NCBI GenBank assembly: GCA_946622415.1
Contig: CAMOPX010000002.1
Span: 1 to 64,000 of the forward strand
Origin: an uncultured bacterium
Lineage (GTDB): Bacteria; Cyanobacteriota; Vampirovibrionia; Gastranaerophilales; Gastranaerophilaceae
Direction of reading: 5' to 3'
DNA: 64,000 nucleotides
The notes under the pieces were generated by a model. The model ran no database searches, was not told the DNA's origin, and saw only the letters and a list, made by a program, of their open reading frames with translations. Positions 43,575 to 52,442 of the stretch are shown here, in pieces (within the stretch, counting starts at the first letter, position 1; each line of letters starts with the position of its first letter). The translations under genes and the position numbers were made by a program.

Positions 43575-45500
43575 ATGAAGAAAAACCAAAAACTCATAAT
43601 TTTATTGTTGTGTTCTCTTTTATTGTTTTGTCTTGAGTTTTGTTTCTTTAATAAAAATGTTTTAAAAATATTCAAACCTTTATATAATAACTTTGCCTTC
43701 ATGGTTGAATTAAATTCAAATTCTACGGATAACTTTTTTGTTGTCGTAAATGACAAAATCGCTCCATATAATAAAATAAGAAATTTTTTATTTTTTAATT
43801 CAAATAAAAAAATCGATAACATAAAAATTTTATCTGATATAAAAGACGAAAATATAAAGAGTGTTTTTATTTATGACGGGATAAAGCCTTATTATTTTAA
43901 CGATTTTTCAGATTTTAAAAAACAACAAAAAGAACTTTGTTTTAATGATAACTGTAATGTTTTGACTTTATATGATTTACCAGATAACTTTTATAAAAAA
44001 AACCGAGCAATAAATTCAAATTCTTTGTATAATTACTTTTGTGTATTTTTGTTGAGTATAATCTCGGGACATTATATATTTATTCCTTTTTATATTCTTT
44101 TTGGAATTTTTTTGTATCTTTTTCTAATAAATTCTAAAATTAAATTTAATCAAATATATTCCGTCTTTGCTATTTTTGTTTTTGCTTTGGTTTTAAGAGT
44201 CAATGGATTTTTTGACACATTATTGATGTACGATGATTACTATACTCTCGATTTATCAACTCTTAATTTTTTATCCATATTTAAAGACCCGGGTAATCCT
44301 CCGCTTTTGTACTTTATTTACCATATTTATTTCATGATTTTTCCTTTAAATATTTATTTTGCAAAGGCTTTAGCATTAGTTATTTCTGTTTTGATGTTAT
44401 TTTGTTGTCATTACTTTACTAAAAAAGAATTCGGGTATAATATTTCAAATTTATTTCTATTCTTGGTTGCAATTAATATTCATTTTATTCACAGAGCACT
44501 TGAATTAAGGGGTTATATTTTACAATGTGTTTTTACGGTATTACTTATTTATTTATTGTTTAAAATCATAAATTCTTTTTCAAAAAAGTATTTAATTTTT
44601 TATTGTCTTTGTTCAATTGCTGCAATCAATTTGCATTTTTATGAAATATTGTTTTTGGTTGGAAATTATATTTTTTGCGTTTTTATGTTGTATAAGAAGA
44701 ACGAAAAACGAAAATTAGTCATTTTTTCTTTGATTCATTTGATACCTATTATTACATTTTTACCCTACTTTTTTTATACTGCTTTAAATAAAGGCTTATT
44801 GAATGAATCGTTTAATACTTGGATTGCAAAAGCCGATTTTAATATGATAAAATCCACGGTTTATTATTTATTTGGCGGCTTGATTCCTTTTGTGCTCTAT
44901 CTTTTTTATTCCGGTAAGTCGTTATATTCAAAAGAAAATAAATACAAACCTTTTATAATTTATTCTTTATATATTATCTGCTTTGTTTTGTTATCTGCAA
45001 TATTAATATCTCAATTTAAACCGGTTCTTGTTGAGAGGTATATGTTATTTCTTATTCCTTTAGTGTTGATTAATATTGCATTATTCTTTTCTTTAAATAA
45101 AAAACATATTATTGTATTTTTTATATGGATTCTTTTGATACAAAATTATGCAGTTATTAAAAAGAATAATAAAAATAAAGGTCTTGATTTGGTGCCGATA
45201 TCCGCTTCTTCTCAATATAAATTGCAAAATGCTTCTAAAAATGTATATGCAATTGTGAGAAATTTTACTTACAGCAAAAATATCGATAACTTTAAATTTA
45301 TTGATTTTAATAATGATGTTAATTACAAAATAATAGATACAAAAAAAATTTCAATTGAAGAAATGACTAAAGATATTTTGTCAAAAGATAAAGACGCGGT
45401 AATTTTTACCTTACTTTTTGAAATGAACGAACAAAATCTAAAAAAATACACATGTTATTTCAATATGACGCAGGATATTTGCCTATGGAAGATTAACTAA
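43575..45500 (+). CDS. GT-C family membrane glycosyltransferase (GT39/ArnT-like)
   Basis: 641 aa, about ten or more transmembrane segments between residues 5 and 520. An acidic motif typical of the first lumenal loop of polyprenyl-phosphate-sugar transferases is seen (LMYDDYYTLDL, about 215-225), followed by KDPGNPPLLYFIYH. A C-terminal soluble domain of about 110 residues follows. Such enzymes move sugars from polyprenyl phosphate donors to proteins or lipid A in the periplasm. Acceptor unknown. Convergent with glgA (4-nt gap). Confidence 0.82.
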   Translation: MKKNQKLIILLLCSLLLFCLEFCFFNKNVLKIFKPLYNNFAFMVELNSNSTDNFFVVVNDKIAPYNKIRNFLFFNSNKKIDNIKILSDIKDENIKSVFIYDGIKPYYFNDFSDFKKQQKELCFNDNCNVLTLYDLPDNFYKKNRAINSNSLYNYFCVFLLSIISGHYIFIPFYILFGIFLYLFLINSKIKFNQIYSVFAIFVFALVLRVNGFFDTLLMYDDYYTLDLSTLNFLSIFKDPGNPPLLYFIYHIYFMIFPLNIYFAKALALVISVLMLFCCHYFTKKEFGYNISNLFLFLVAINIHFIHRALELRGYILQCVFTVLLIYLLFKIINSFSKKYLIFYCLCSIAAINLHFYEILFLVGNYIFCVFMLYKKNEKRKLVIFSLIHLIPIITFLPYFFYTALNKGLLNESFNTWIAKADFNMIKSTVYYLFGGLIPFVLYLFYSGKSLYSKENKYKPFIIYSLYIICFVLLSAILISQFKPVLVERYMLFLIPLVLINIALFFSLNKKHIIVFFIWILLIQNYAVIKKNNKNKGLDLVPISASSQYKLQNASKNVYAIVRNFTYSKNIDNFKFIDFNNDVNYKIIDTKKISIEEMTKDILSKDKDAVIFTLLFEMNEQNLKKYTCYFNMTQDICLWKIN

Positions 45501-45504
45501 TCTT

Positions 45505-46974
45505 TTAGAAATTTTTTCTGTTTAATGCATCCAAATACAAAAATTTATACTTTTGAGCTGAATTTTCCCAAGTGAATTTTGTATTTATGCAATTTTTTAT
45601 CATATTTTTAAAATCGTCTTTTCTGTCGTAATATGTCCAAATCGCATTTTTGATTTCATTTAGCATAGATTGAGCATCATATCCTAAGAATTTAAAACCT
45701 GTTGCATTCGGATTCGGATAAGAAATAATTGTATCATCAAGTCCGCCTGTTGCTCTTGCTATCGGAACAGAACCGAATTTCATGGCTATCATTTGAGATA
45801 TTCCGCACGGCTCAAACAAACTTGGCATTAAAAATAAATCCGAAGCCTTATAAATTGTTTCACTTAAATCTGTTTTAAAATCAATCCATGCTCTGATGTT
45901 CGGAGAATTATTTGAAGCCCAAATAAGCATATTTTGATATCCTTCTTCTCCTGTTCCCAAAAATACAAAGTCGGCAGGTTGATTCATTAAATCAAATTTA
46001 CAAAAATCAATTAAATCCATTCCTTTTTGATAAACTAATCTTGATATCATAGCAATAAGCGGTCTATGGGGGTTAAGCGGCAAACCAAACATCTTTTGGA
46101 TTTCTTCTTTATATTTTGGTTTTTCTTTTGTATTAAAGTTTTTTTTATCGTATTTTGTACCGTTTAGTATTCCGCAAAGTTTATAGGTTTGACCTCTTAG
46201 GGTGTAATCCATTCCTTCCCCGTAATCTCCGCCCAGGATTTCTTGCGCATAACGGGGAGATACTGTTGTTATTTTATCTGCACAATATAAGGCACCTTTT
46301 AGCCAATTCACTCTGCCATAGTGTTCAATACATTGATCATTCCAAACGTTATCCCATCTCATATTTGCAAAATCAATTATTGCCTTGTCGCATTCACCCT
46401 GATATGCAAGATTGTGGATTGTGAATATTGATTTTGTATCTTTATAAAATTCGTCATACTTATAATTTGTTTTCAAATAAATCGGAAGCATAGATGTATG
46501 CCAATCGTTAGCATGAATTATATCGGGTTTAAAATTTAATAATTTTGCATATTCTAATGTTGCAAGGCAAAAAGAAACGTATCTTTGCATTTCGTACATC
46601 TCATCGCACCACTTCGGATAAACAACATTAAAGCAAGAAAAATACTTCGGATTATCAATAAAAAACACGTTTACGTTCGTGTTTGGAATTTGTGTCATTT
46701 TAAGTTTAAATATGTGCTGAGCATGGCCCATATTAATTCTCAATTCTGAATTTTCAATCTCTGTAATATTATATTTTTCTTGGTCAATACAACCGTAAAG
46801 AGGAGTAAAAACAGCACATCTGATATTTTGTTTATCAAGATAAATCGGAAGCTCTCCTACAACATCCGCTAATCCGCCTACCTTTGAAAACGGTGCAACT
46901 TCGGCTGAAGCAAATAATACATTCATTTCTTTGTCTTGTTTTTTAAATTTTTTTACTAATTCTTCCGGTTTCAT
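45505..46974 (-). CDS. glgA: Glycogen synthase (GT5)
   Basis: 489 aa. The ADP-glucose site KVGGLADVVGELP lies near residues 31-43 and the C-terminal signature EPCGISQMIAMKFG near 400, with GGLDDT after it. It extends alpha-1,4-glucan from ADP-glucose. The start has a GAGGAA site at 46974, giving about 16 extra residues before the usual MNVLFASAEVAPF. Directly upstream gene ruvA is 10 nt away. No glgC or glgB is seen here; the glucan phosphorylase homologue at 14645 may be its counterpart. Confidence 0.96.
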   Translation of the reverse strand: MKPEELVKKFKKQDKEMNVLFASAEVAPFSKVGGLADVVGELPIYLDKQNIRCAVFTPLYGCIDQEKYNITEIENSELRINMGHAQHIFKLKMTQIPNTNVNVFFIDNPKYFSCFNVVYPKWCDEMYEMQRYVSFCLATLEYAKLLNFKPDIIHANDWHTSMLPIYLKTNYKYDEFYKDTKSIFTIHNLAYQGECDKAIIDFANMRWDNVWNDQCIEHYGRVNWLKGALYCADKITTVSPRYAQEILGGDYGEGMDYTLRGQTYKLCGILNGTKYDKKNFNTKEKPKYKEEIQKMFGLPLNPHRPLIAMISRLVYQKGMDLIDFCKFDLMNQPADFVFLGTGEEGYQNMLIWASNNSPNIRAWIDFKTDLSETIYKASDLFLMPSLFEPCGISQMIAMKFGSVPIARATGGLDDTIISYPNPNATGFKFLGYDAQSMLNEIKNAIWTYYDRKDDFKNMIKNCINTKFTWENSAQKYKFLYLDALNRKNF

Positions 46975-46984
46975 ATTTTCCTCT

Positions 46985-47596
46985 TTAAAAAATTGATAAT
47001 AATTTTAAAACTTCTTTAAGTATTTCTTCTGGATTATCTTTTTGAGCTTTAGAAACAACGGTTTGAAGTGCGGAACTGTATTCGCTCTTATTGTATCCTA
47101 AGGATTCAAGAACGGTTATTACCTGTGTTGTTGTTTCGTTTGTGATTATATTATTGTTACTTTGTGCTGTCGTGATTTTTGATGTTGTTTCTGTTTTTGT
47201 TAATTTATCTTTGATTTCTAAGACGATTTTTTGAGCCATTTTAGGCCCTACACCTTTGGTTCTTGATATTTTTTTATGGTCATCATTCATAACCGCATCA
47301 ACAAGTTCATTTGTTTCAAATTCGTCCAACAAAGAAAGCGCGACTTTTGTACCTATTCCTGATACAGAGGTTAAAATATCAAATATGATTCTATCCTGTT
47401 TAGATTTAAAACCGCATAGGGTCATTGAATCTTCTTTGTGAATAAGTTTTGTATAAATTTTTATATCGGAATTTAATTCAGGCAAGGAATTAATTGTTCT
47501 TGTGTTAACAAGTAATAAATATCCGAGTCCGTTAGCCTCTACGGTACAGAAGGGAAAATTCTTATCGGTCAATTTGCCTTTTATATAATCAAACAT
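46985..47596 (-). CDS. ruvA: Holliday junction DNA helicase subunit RuvA
   Basis: 203 aa. N-terminal OB fold (DYIKGKLTDKNFP, EANGLGYLLLV), central helix-hairpin-helix domain (VSGIGTKVALSLLDEF, GVGPKMAQKIVLEIKDKL) and C-terminal RuvB-binding domain (TTQVITVLESLGYNKSEY). Tetramers clamp Holliday junctions and load RuvB. GGAG precedes ATG. Confidence 0.96.
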   Translation of the reverse strand: MFDYIKGKLTDKNFPFCTVEANGLGYLLLVNTRTINSLPELNSDIKIYTKLIHKEDSMTLCGFKSKQDRIIFDILTSVSGIGTKVALSLLDEFETNELVDAVMNDDHKKISRTKGVGPKMAQKIVLEIKDKLTKTETTSKITTAQSNNNIITNETTTQVITVLESLGYNKSEYSSALQTVVSKAQKDNPEEILKEVLKLLSIF

Positions 47597-47699
47597 AATT
47601 AAACTCCTTTTTTATTATATTTTAAAATGTCTTAAATTGTGATTGGTTTAATAATAATTTACAAAAAAATTTAAAACATGGCATTAAATACTATTTTGT

Positions 47700-47708
47700 T
47701 GTTATAAT
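47700..47708 (+). promoter_or_regulatory. Extended -10 promoter of ilvB
   Basis: TGTTATAAT, about 24 nt before the preferred ilvB ATG (47732). The leader keeps a GAGGA ribosome site. No long leader-peptide attenuator is present. Confidence 0.6.
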
Positions 47709-47731
47709 TTTTTTATAAGATGAGGAATGTT

Positions 47732-49441
47732 ATGAACAAAGTTATGTATACAGGTGCCGAAATATTATTAAAATCGCTTATTGAAGAAGGCGTTGAAGAA
47801 GTTTTTGGTTATCCGGGCGGCGTGGTTCTGCCTTTATATGATGCTTTATACGTCCAAAACGATATTAAGCATTATCTTGTTCGTCATGAACAAGCAGCAG
47901 TCCATGCAGCGGAAGGTTTTGCAAGAGTGTCGGGAAAAGCTGGAGTCGCAATTGTAACATCCGGACCCGGAGCTTGTAATACGATTACAGGTCTTGCAAA
48001 TGCCTATTATGATGGAACTCCGATGGTTCTTATTACCGGTCAGGTAAATTCTAAATTAATCGGCGGAGATGCATTCCAAGAAGCAGATATTGTCGGTATA
48101 ACTCGTTCTTGTTGTAAACATAACTATTTGGTTAAAGATGTTAAAGATTTAGCAAGAGTTGTCAAAGAAGCATTTTTTATTGCAACAACAGGTAAAAAAG
48201 GCCCTGTTGTAATCGATATTCCTGTTGACGTTTTTAATGCTAAATGTACATTTAATTACCCGAAAAATGTTGAACTTGTCGGATATAATCCGAATTATAA
48301 AGGTCACCCCCTGCAAATCCACAAGGCACTTGAGGCTCTGTTTGATGCTAAAAGACCCGTTATAATTTCAGGCGGCGGTGTAGTTGCGTCAAACGCAAGC
48401 AAAGAATTGATTGAGCTTGCAACAAAATTACATATCCCTGTTGTTCATACATTAATGGGCACAGGTACTTATCCTGACAGTCTTGAAACAAGCCTTGGCA
48501 TGATGGGTATGCACGGAAATTACTGTGCAAACCTTGCCGTATCGAATGCTGATGTTATTTTTGCAATAGGTACAAGATTTTCGGATAGAATTACAGGTTC
48601 ATTGAAGAAATTTGCGCGTGACGCGCAAGTTATTCACGTTGATATTGACCCTTGTTCAATATCTAAAAATGTTAAAGCAGGAATTCCGATTGTCGGAGAT
48701 ATAAAGAATGTTTTGACTACTATGCTTCATCAGCTTTCAAAATCAAATCATAAAATAAATCTTGAATTAAAAAATAAATGGTTTAATGATATAGCCGAAT
48801 GGAAAACTAAAGTTGCGATTCCTCAAAAAACTTCAGGCAAATTGAGCGCGCTAACTGTATTAAACAGTATTCAAAAATTCATCGAACCTGATGAACCTGT
48901 AGTTGCAACAGAAGTTGGACAACATCAAATGTGGACAGCACAAAACTTTAAATTTAATAAACCGAGAAAACTAGTTACATCAGGCGGTCTTGGTACGATG
49001 GGTTTTGGTTTCCCTGCTGCTATGGGTGCTGCTGTTGCAAACAAAAATAAATACGTTATCAATATTGCAGGTGACGGTTCTATTCAAATGAATATTCAAG
49101 AATTAATGACCTGCGTTGATTATGGTTTTAAGGTTATTAATTGTATTATTAATAACGGATATTTGGGCATGGTTCGACAATGGCAAGAAAAAATATATAA
49201 TGCTCACTATTCGCAAACAAAAATTTCTTCACCTGATTTTGTAAAGTTGGCAGAAAGTTATGGTGCCTTGGGTATCAGAGTTACTCAAGAAGATGAAATC
49301 ATACCTGCATTAAAGCGTGCCGTTGAATTTGAAGGCCCTGTTTTAATTGATTTTGTTTGTGAAAATTTTGAAATGGTTTATCCTTGGGTGCTTGCAGGTG
49401 ATTCCATTGATAATGTTTTATTATCTAGAGAGGATGGCTAA
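47732..49441 (+). CDS. ilvB: Acetolactate synthase large subunit
   Basis: 569 aa from ATG 47732 (the track start at 47720 lies inside the ribosome site; GAGGA sits correctly before 47732). ThDP enzyme: catalytic Glu in RHEQAAVHAAEGFAR, FAD/quinone-type middle domain, and ThDP motif GDGSIQMN...IINNGYLGM near the C-terminus. It condenses two pyruvates, or pyruvate with 2-oxobutyrate, for branched-chain amino acids. ilvN follows with no gap; ilvC and ilvD are not in the window. Confidence 0.97.
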   Translation: MNKVMYTGAEILLKSLIEEGVEEVFGYPGGVVLPLYDALYVQNDIKHYLVRHEQAAVHAAEGFARVSGKAGVAIVTSGPGACNTITGLANAYYDGTPMVLITGQVNSKLIGGDAFQEADIVGITRSCCKHNYLVKDVKDLARVVKEAFFIATTGKKGPVVIDIPVDVFNAKCTFNYPKNVELVGYNPNYKGHPLQIHKALEALFDAKRPVIISGGGVVASNASKELIELATKLHIPVVHTLMGTGTYPDSLETSLGMMGMHGNYCANLAVSNADVIFAIGTRFSDRITGSLKKFARDAQVIHVDIDPCSISKNVKAGIPIVGDIKNVLTTMLHQLSKSNHKINLELKNKWFNDIAEWKTKVAIPQKTSGKLSALTVLNSIQKFIEPDEPVVATEVGQHQMWTAQNFKFNKPRKLVTSGGLGTMGFGFPAAMGAAVANKNKYVINIAGDGSIQMNIQELMTCVDYGFKVINCIINNGYLGMVRQWQEKIYNAHYSQTKISSPDFVKLAESYGALGIRVTQEDEIIPALKRAVEFEGPVLIDFVCENFEMVYPWVLAGDSIDNVLLSREDG

Positions 49442-49957
49442 ATGACTATCAATCATACAATATCCGTACTTGTTTCAAATGAAGTCGGAGTATTATCCAG
49501 AATTGTTGATTTATTTTCAGGCAGAGGTTATAACATTGAGAGTCTTACCGTTGCACCGACTATTGACAGTATTTATTCCAGAGTCACAATTGTTACACCT
49601 GCAGATGAAGACGTTATTGAACAAATATGTAAACAATTAAACAGATTAATCCCTGTTATTAAAGTTGCACATTTGAGCGTGGATGAAGCCATTGAATACG
49701 AAATCGGATTAATAAAAGTTCTGGTTGATGATAAAAACAAAGCAGAATTTTTAAATATTGTTGCGCAAGCTAAAGCAACAATCATGGATGTTACCGATAA
49801 AATTTATACGGTTAAAATTGACGGTACCGAAAAAGAGGTTCAAACATTTGCCGAATTAATCCGAGGATATGGTATAAAAGAATTTGTTCGTTCGGGTAAA
49901 GTTGCAATTACAAAAGGTAATCAATTCTCGAACTTTAAAAACAAAAAAGATGAATAA
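49442..49957 (+). CDS. ilvN: Acetolactate synthase small (regulatory) subunit
   Basis: 171 aa. N-terminal ACT domain (ISVLVSNEVGVLSRIVDLFSGRGYN) senses valine or related amino acids and controls IlvB; C-terminal domain of about 90 residues follows. ATG comes directly after the ilvB stop, so the two are cotranslated. Confidence 0.95.
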   Translation: MTINHTISVLVSNEVGVLSRIVDLFSGRGYNIESLTVAPTIDSIYSRVTIVTPADEDVIEQICKQLNRLIPVIKVAHLSVDEAIEYEIGLIKVLVDDKNKAEFLNIVAQAKATIMDVTDKIYTVKIDGTEKEVQTFAELIRGYGIKEFVRSGKVAITKGNQFSNFKNKKDE

Positions 49958-49994
49958 TATTTTATATTTTCTTTAAAAATCTTGTTATTCTTAC

Positions 49995-50042
49995 TTTTTA
50001 AATACTAATCAAAATAAATAAATTTTTATAAGTATTTAAAAA
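49995..50042. repeat. 12-bp inverted repeat after ilvN
   Basis: TTTTTAAATACT and AGTATTTAAAAA separated by 24 nt. All-AT stem; a weak terminator is possible. Nothing else stands out in the 176-nt gap. Confidence 0.35.
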
Positions 50043-50133
50043 TGTAAAGAATAGTTTTATTATTATATAAAATATTTCCCTTTTATTATATTATTTTCTT
50101 GGATATCCCCTTGTAAAGTAAGGAATTAGTTCA

Positions 50134-50784
50134 TTGCAAAACAATTTTGAAAGCTTTGATAATTTAGAGGTAAGAGCTCAACAATCTTCAATAATTCAAC
50201 AGAGAGCAGGGCTTGTTGCTGTGTATATGTACAAGCAATTTATAGAATTTCATCAATCTACGATGAATACAAAAGAGGTTTTTAACGGTATAATAGAAAA
50301 TCTTGCATCACTAATCGAATATTTAAGACAATCATTAAATGTCAGAAATGTTCCCATTCAAAACGTTACTTGCAACATAGATTCTGCAAGAACTCTTGTT
50401 ATTGTTAATGTTTTATGGCATACAATAAGTTTTACATCCCGCTTTAATTTATCACCAAAAGCACTTCCGAGAAAGGATGACGGCCCTATATTCTGCGGAA
50501 GAATCTTTGCTATTAACGGTGATTTTACAAAGCTCGTTAAAGAATCCGACGATATAGATACTCAAATGGATTGTATTTTAGAAAATGAAATTGCGTCTTT
50601 GTATGTTCCTGCCGAAAAAACCAGAGGAACAATTATGACGATAAAACATAAAGATAACAAAGAACTCTTCATTAGTCAGCCTGATGCTGCGAGAGAGTTC
50701 TTGTTAAAGGTTATTGAAATTGTTTGTGCCGGTGGCGAATACCATAAACAAGGTATTAAAAAGAATCTTTTCGGTTCTGTTTAG
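50134..50784 (+). CDS. Hypothetical protein, 216 aa
   Basis: Not recognised. Starts with TTG, supported by AAGGAATT just upstream (gap 8 nt). Soluble, mixed alpha/beta, one Trp, no signal peptide; C-terminal GEYHKQGIKKNLFGSV. Contains RKDDGPIFCGRIFAINGDF and ENEIASLYVPAEKTRG. It is monocistronic, with AT-rich sequence before it, and its stop interlocks with a 51-aa minus-strand gene in TTAG. Confidence 0.65.
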   Translation: MQNNFESFDNLEVRAQQSSIIQQRAGLVAVYMYKQFIEFHQSTMNTKEVFNGIIENLASLIEYLRQSLNVRNVPIQNVTCNIDSARTLVIVNVLWHTISFTSRFNLSPKALPRKDDGPIFCGRIFAINGDFTKLVKESDDIDTQMDCILENEIASLYVPAEKTRGTIMTIKHKDNKELFISQPDAAREFLLKVIEIVCAGGEYHKQGIKKNLFGSV

Positions 50785-50936
50785 TTTCCGTATGAAAGAA
50801 CAATTTTTTTCATTAATTTTTCAAAGAAACTCATAGCCGGTTTTTCAACTATTTTTGCAAGCAGTTGTATTTCTTTTTGATACTCTATGCTTATCGGGTT
50901 GTATTCACACAACTCTAAATCATTTTCGTATTCCAT
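50781..50936 (-). CDS. Small protein, 51 aa (absent from the ORF track)
   Basis: Below the track's 60-aa cut. Starts at ATG 50936 with AAGGATGATAAA before it, a good ribosome site. Sequence begins MEYENDLELCEYNPISIEY and ends KIVLSYGN. Acidic N-terminus, amphipathic helix toward the end (EKPAMSFFEKLMKKIV). Stop interlocks 4 nt with the 216-aa gene. Coding support: clean frame, good ribosome site, tight packing. Function unknown. Confidence 0.55.
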   Translation of the reverse strand: MEYENDLELCEYNPISIEYQKEIQLLAKIVEKPAMSFFEKLMKKIVLSYGN

Positions 50937-51052
50937 TTTATCATCCTTATATTAACTAACCTCATTTTATATATCGTCATGATTTATATTTTTCTTTAAT
51001 GATTTTTTTAATTGTTTACAATTATTAATATTTGTGAATAGTATTTTTAATG

Positions 51053-51058
51053 TAGAAT
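51053..51058 (+). promoter_or_regulatory. Leaderless -10 of tsaE
   Basis: TAGAAT, 6 nt before the ATG at 51065; a TTGTGA hexamer lies 15 nt upstream. No ribosome site is present. Confidence 0.55.
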
Positions 51059-51064
51059 AATCTT

Positions 51065-51547
51065 ATGAAGTTCATTGTTAAATCGCTTGAAGATACAAAA
51101 AAATTAGCAAATGCTTTTTTTAATTCTCTTAATGAAAAAGGACTATTTGTCACATTAACCGGTGACATAGGTGCCGGTAAAACGCAATTTGTCAGAGATG
51201 TTTTAAAATTCATGAATGTAAAAGAAAATGTTACAAGTCCGAGTTTTGTTATATTAAATGAATATAAAACCGATTTAATGCCTGTTTATCATTTTGATTT
51301 ATACAGATTAGAACACAAAGGTTTAAAATCTGTTGTGGATGAATTGAGAGAATATTCAAAAGACGGTATTCTAACCTTTATTGAATGGGCTGATTTTGCG
51401 TATAACGAAATCCCTTCAAATTCACTTAAAATCCATATCAGTTATGACGAAGATGACATTAACACAAGAATTTTTGAATTTTCGGATGTTGCGGACGAAA
51501 ATGGTGAATTTTTGAATAAATTTAAAAAAGAAACGGAAAAACTATGA
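51065..51547 (+). CDS. tsaE: tRNA threonylcarbamoyladenosine biosynthesis ATPase TsaE
   Basis: 160 aa. P-loop GDIGAGKTQFVRD near residue 36-45, then TSPSFVILNEY and the conserved YHFDLYRL and FIEWAD motifs. TsaE is the ATPase partner of TsaB-TsaD in making t6A37 in tRNAs reading ANN codons. Overlaps tsaB by 4 nt, as expected. Confidence 0.95.
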   Translation: MKFIVKSLEDTKKLANAFFNSLNEKGLFVTLTGDIGAGKTQFVRDVLKFMNVKENVTSPSFVILNEYKTDLMPVYHFDLYRLEHKGLKSVVDELREYSKDGILTFIEWADFAYNEIPSNSLKIHISYDEDDINTRIFEFSDVADENGEFLNKFKKETEKL

Positions 51548-52155
51548 ACCTTATCGCATTTTGCTCTGCATTAGATAAAACATTTCTTGCAATAAAGTAT
51601 AATGAAAATATTTATTCTGAAATTATTAAATCAGATGAGAATTATCACAGTTTATATCTAATTTCAAAAATAAAGGATATTTTTGAAAAAAATAAACTTG
51701 AATTCAATGCTTTGGAAGGTATAATTGTAAATTGCGGCCCCGGTAGTTTTACAGGGATTAGAGTAGCAATGAGTGTCGCAAAAGTTATGGCAGGTGAATT
51801 AAATTTGCCTTTAATACCTTTAGATACCGCTTCTATTCTACTTTCTGCATATAATTGTGATAAATTAATTATGGATGCAAGACGCGATATGTTTTTTGTC
51901 GGTACAAATGACAAAATTGAACTCGTATTAAAAAATAATATCAAGGATTATATTTCTGAAAATGATAAACTATTGGCAGACAAAAATTCAAAACTGCTTT
52001 TTTCTAACGCTATCTGTTATGAAGATTATGACAAAAATATTGCAATAAATATGCTGGAATTGGGCGAAAACAAGTTGTTAAATTCTAAAAATAATGAAGA
52101 ATTTAACTATATGAATATTAAAGCAAATTATATTCAAACACCGCCCGTGTTTTAA
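51544..52155 (+). CDS. tsaB: tRNA threonylcarbamoyladenosine biosynthesis protein TsaB
   Basis: 203 aa, ASKHA fold. GPGSFTGIRVAMSVAKVMA near residue 66 is the TsaB signature. TsaB is an inactive homologue of TsaD and scaffolds the t6A complex. Coupled to tsaE. Its stop abuts, without a gap, the stop of the minus-strand immunity-like gene. Confidence 0.94.
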   Translation: MNLIAFCSALDKTFLAIKYNENIYSEIIKSDENYHSLYLISKIKDIFEKNKLEFNALEGIIVNCGPGSFTGIRVAMSVAKVMAGELNLPLIPLDTASILLSAYNCDKLIMDARRDMFFVGTNDKIELVLKNNIKDYISENDKLLADKNSKLLFSNAICYEDYDKNIAINMLELGENKLLNSKNNEEFNYMNIKANYIQTPPVF

Positions 52156-52389
52156 TTAGTCTTTTTCTCTATCTTGTGTGTCTGAATTTAGTGCCCACAA
52201 TAATGCTGCAAGCCAACCTGCAAATGTCCATCCGAGAAAAATTGTCAGTATTGAAATTGCCATTATGTTGTTGTGTTTTCTGACATATGCCACAATAACG
52301 GGAACAAAATAGAATGCCAAAGAGAAAAATAACCAAGTTACACAAATAATACAAATTAATAATAATAGTAATATAGTTAAATTCATCAT
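52156..52389 (-). CDS. Superinfection-immunity-like small membrane protein
   Basis: 77 aa with two membrane segments (residues 3-30 and 43-66). The segment AISILTIFLGWTFAGWLAALLWAL matches the conserved core of the superinfection immunity family (Imm of phage T4, PF14373 type), and the family's FYFVPVIVAYVRKHNN lies before it. Phage Imm blocks DNA entry of related phages; in bacterial genomes such proteins are common and their role is not settled. AAGGAG precedes the ATG. The short Asp/Glu-rich tail is cytoplasmic. Confidence 0.75.
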   Translation of the reverse strand: MMNLTILLLLLICIICVTWLFFSLAFYFVPVIVAYVRKHNNIMAISILTIFLGWTFAGWLAALLWALNSDTQDREKD

Positions 52390-52442
52390 TAATTATCTCC
52401 TTATACTTTAATTATATAACTATTATAAGTTTGGTTCAATTA

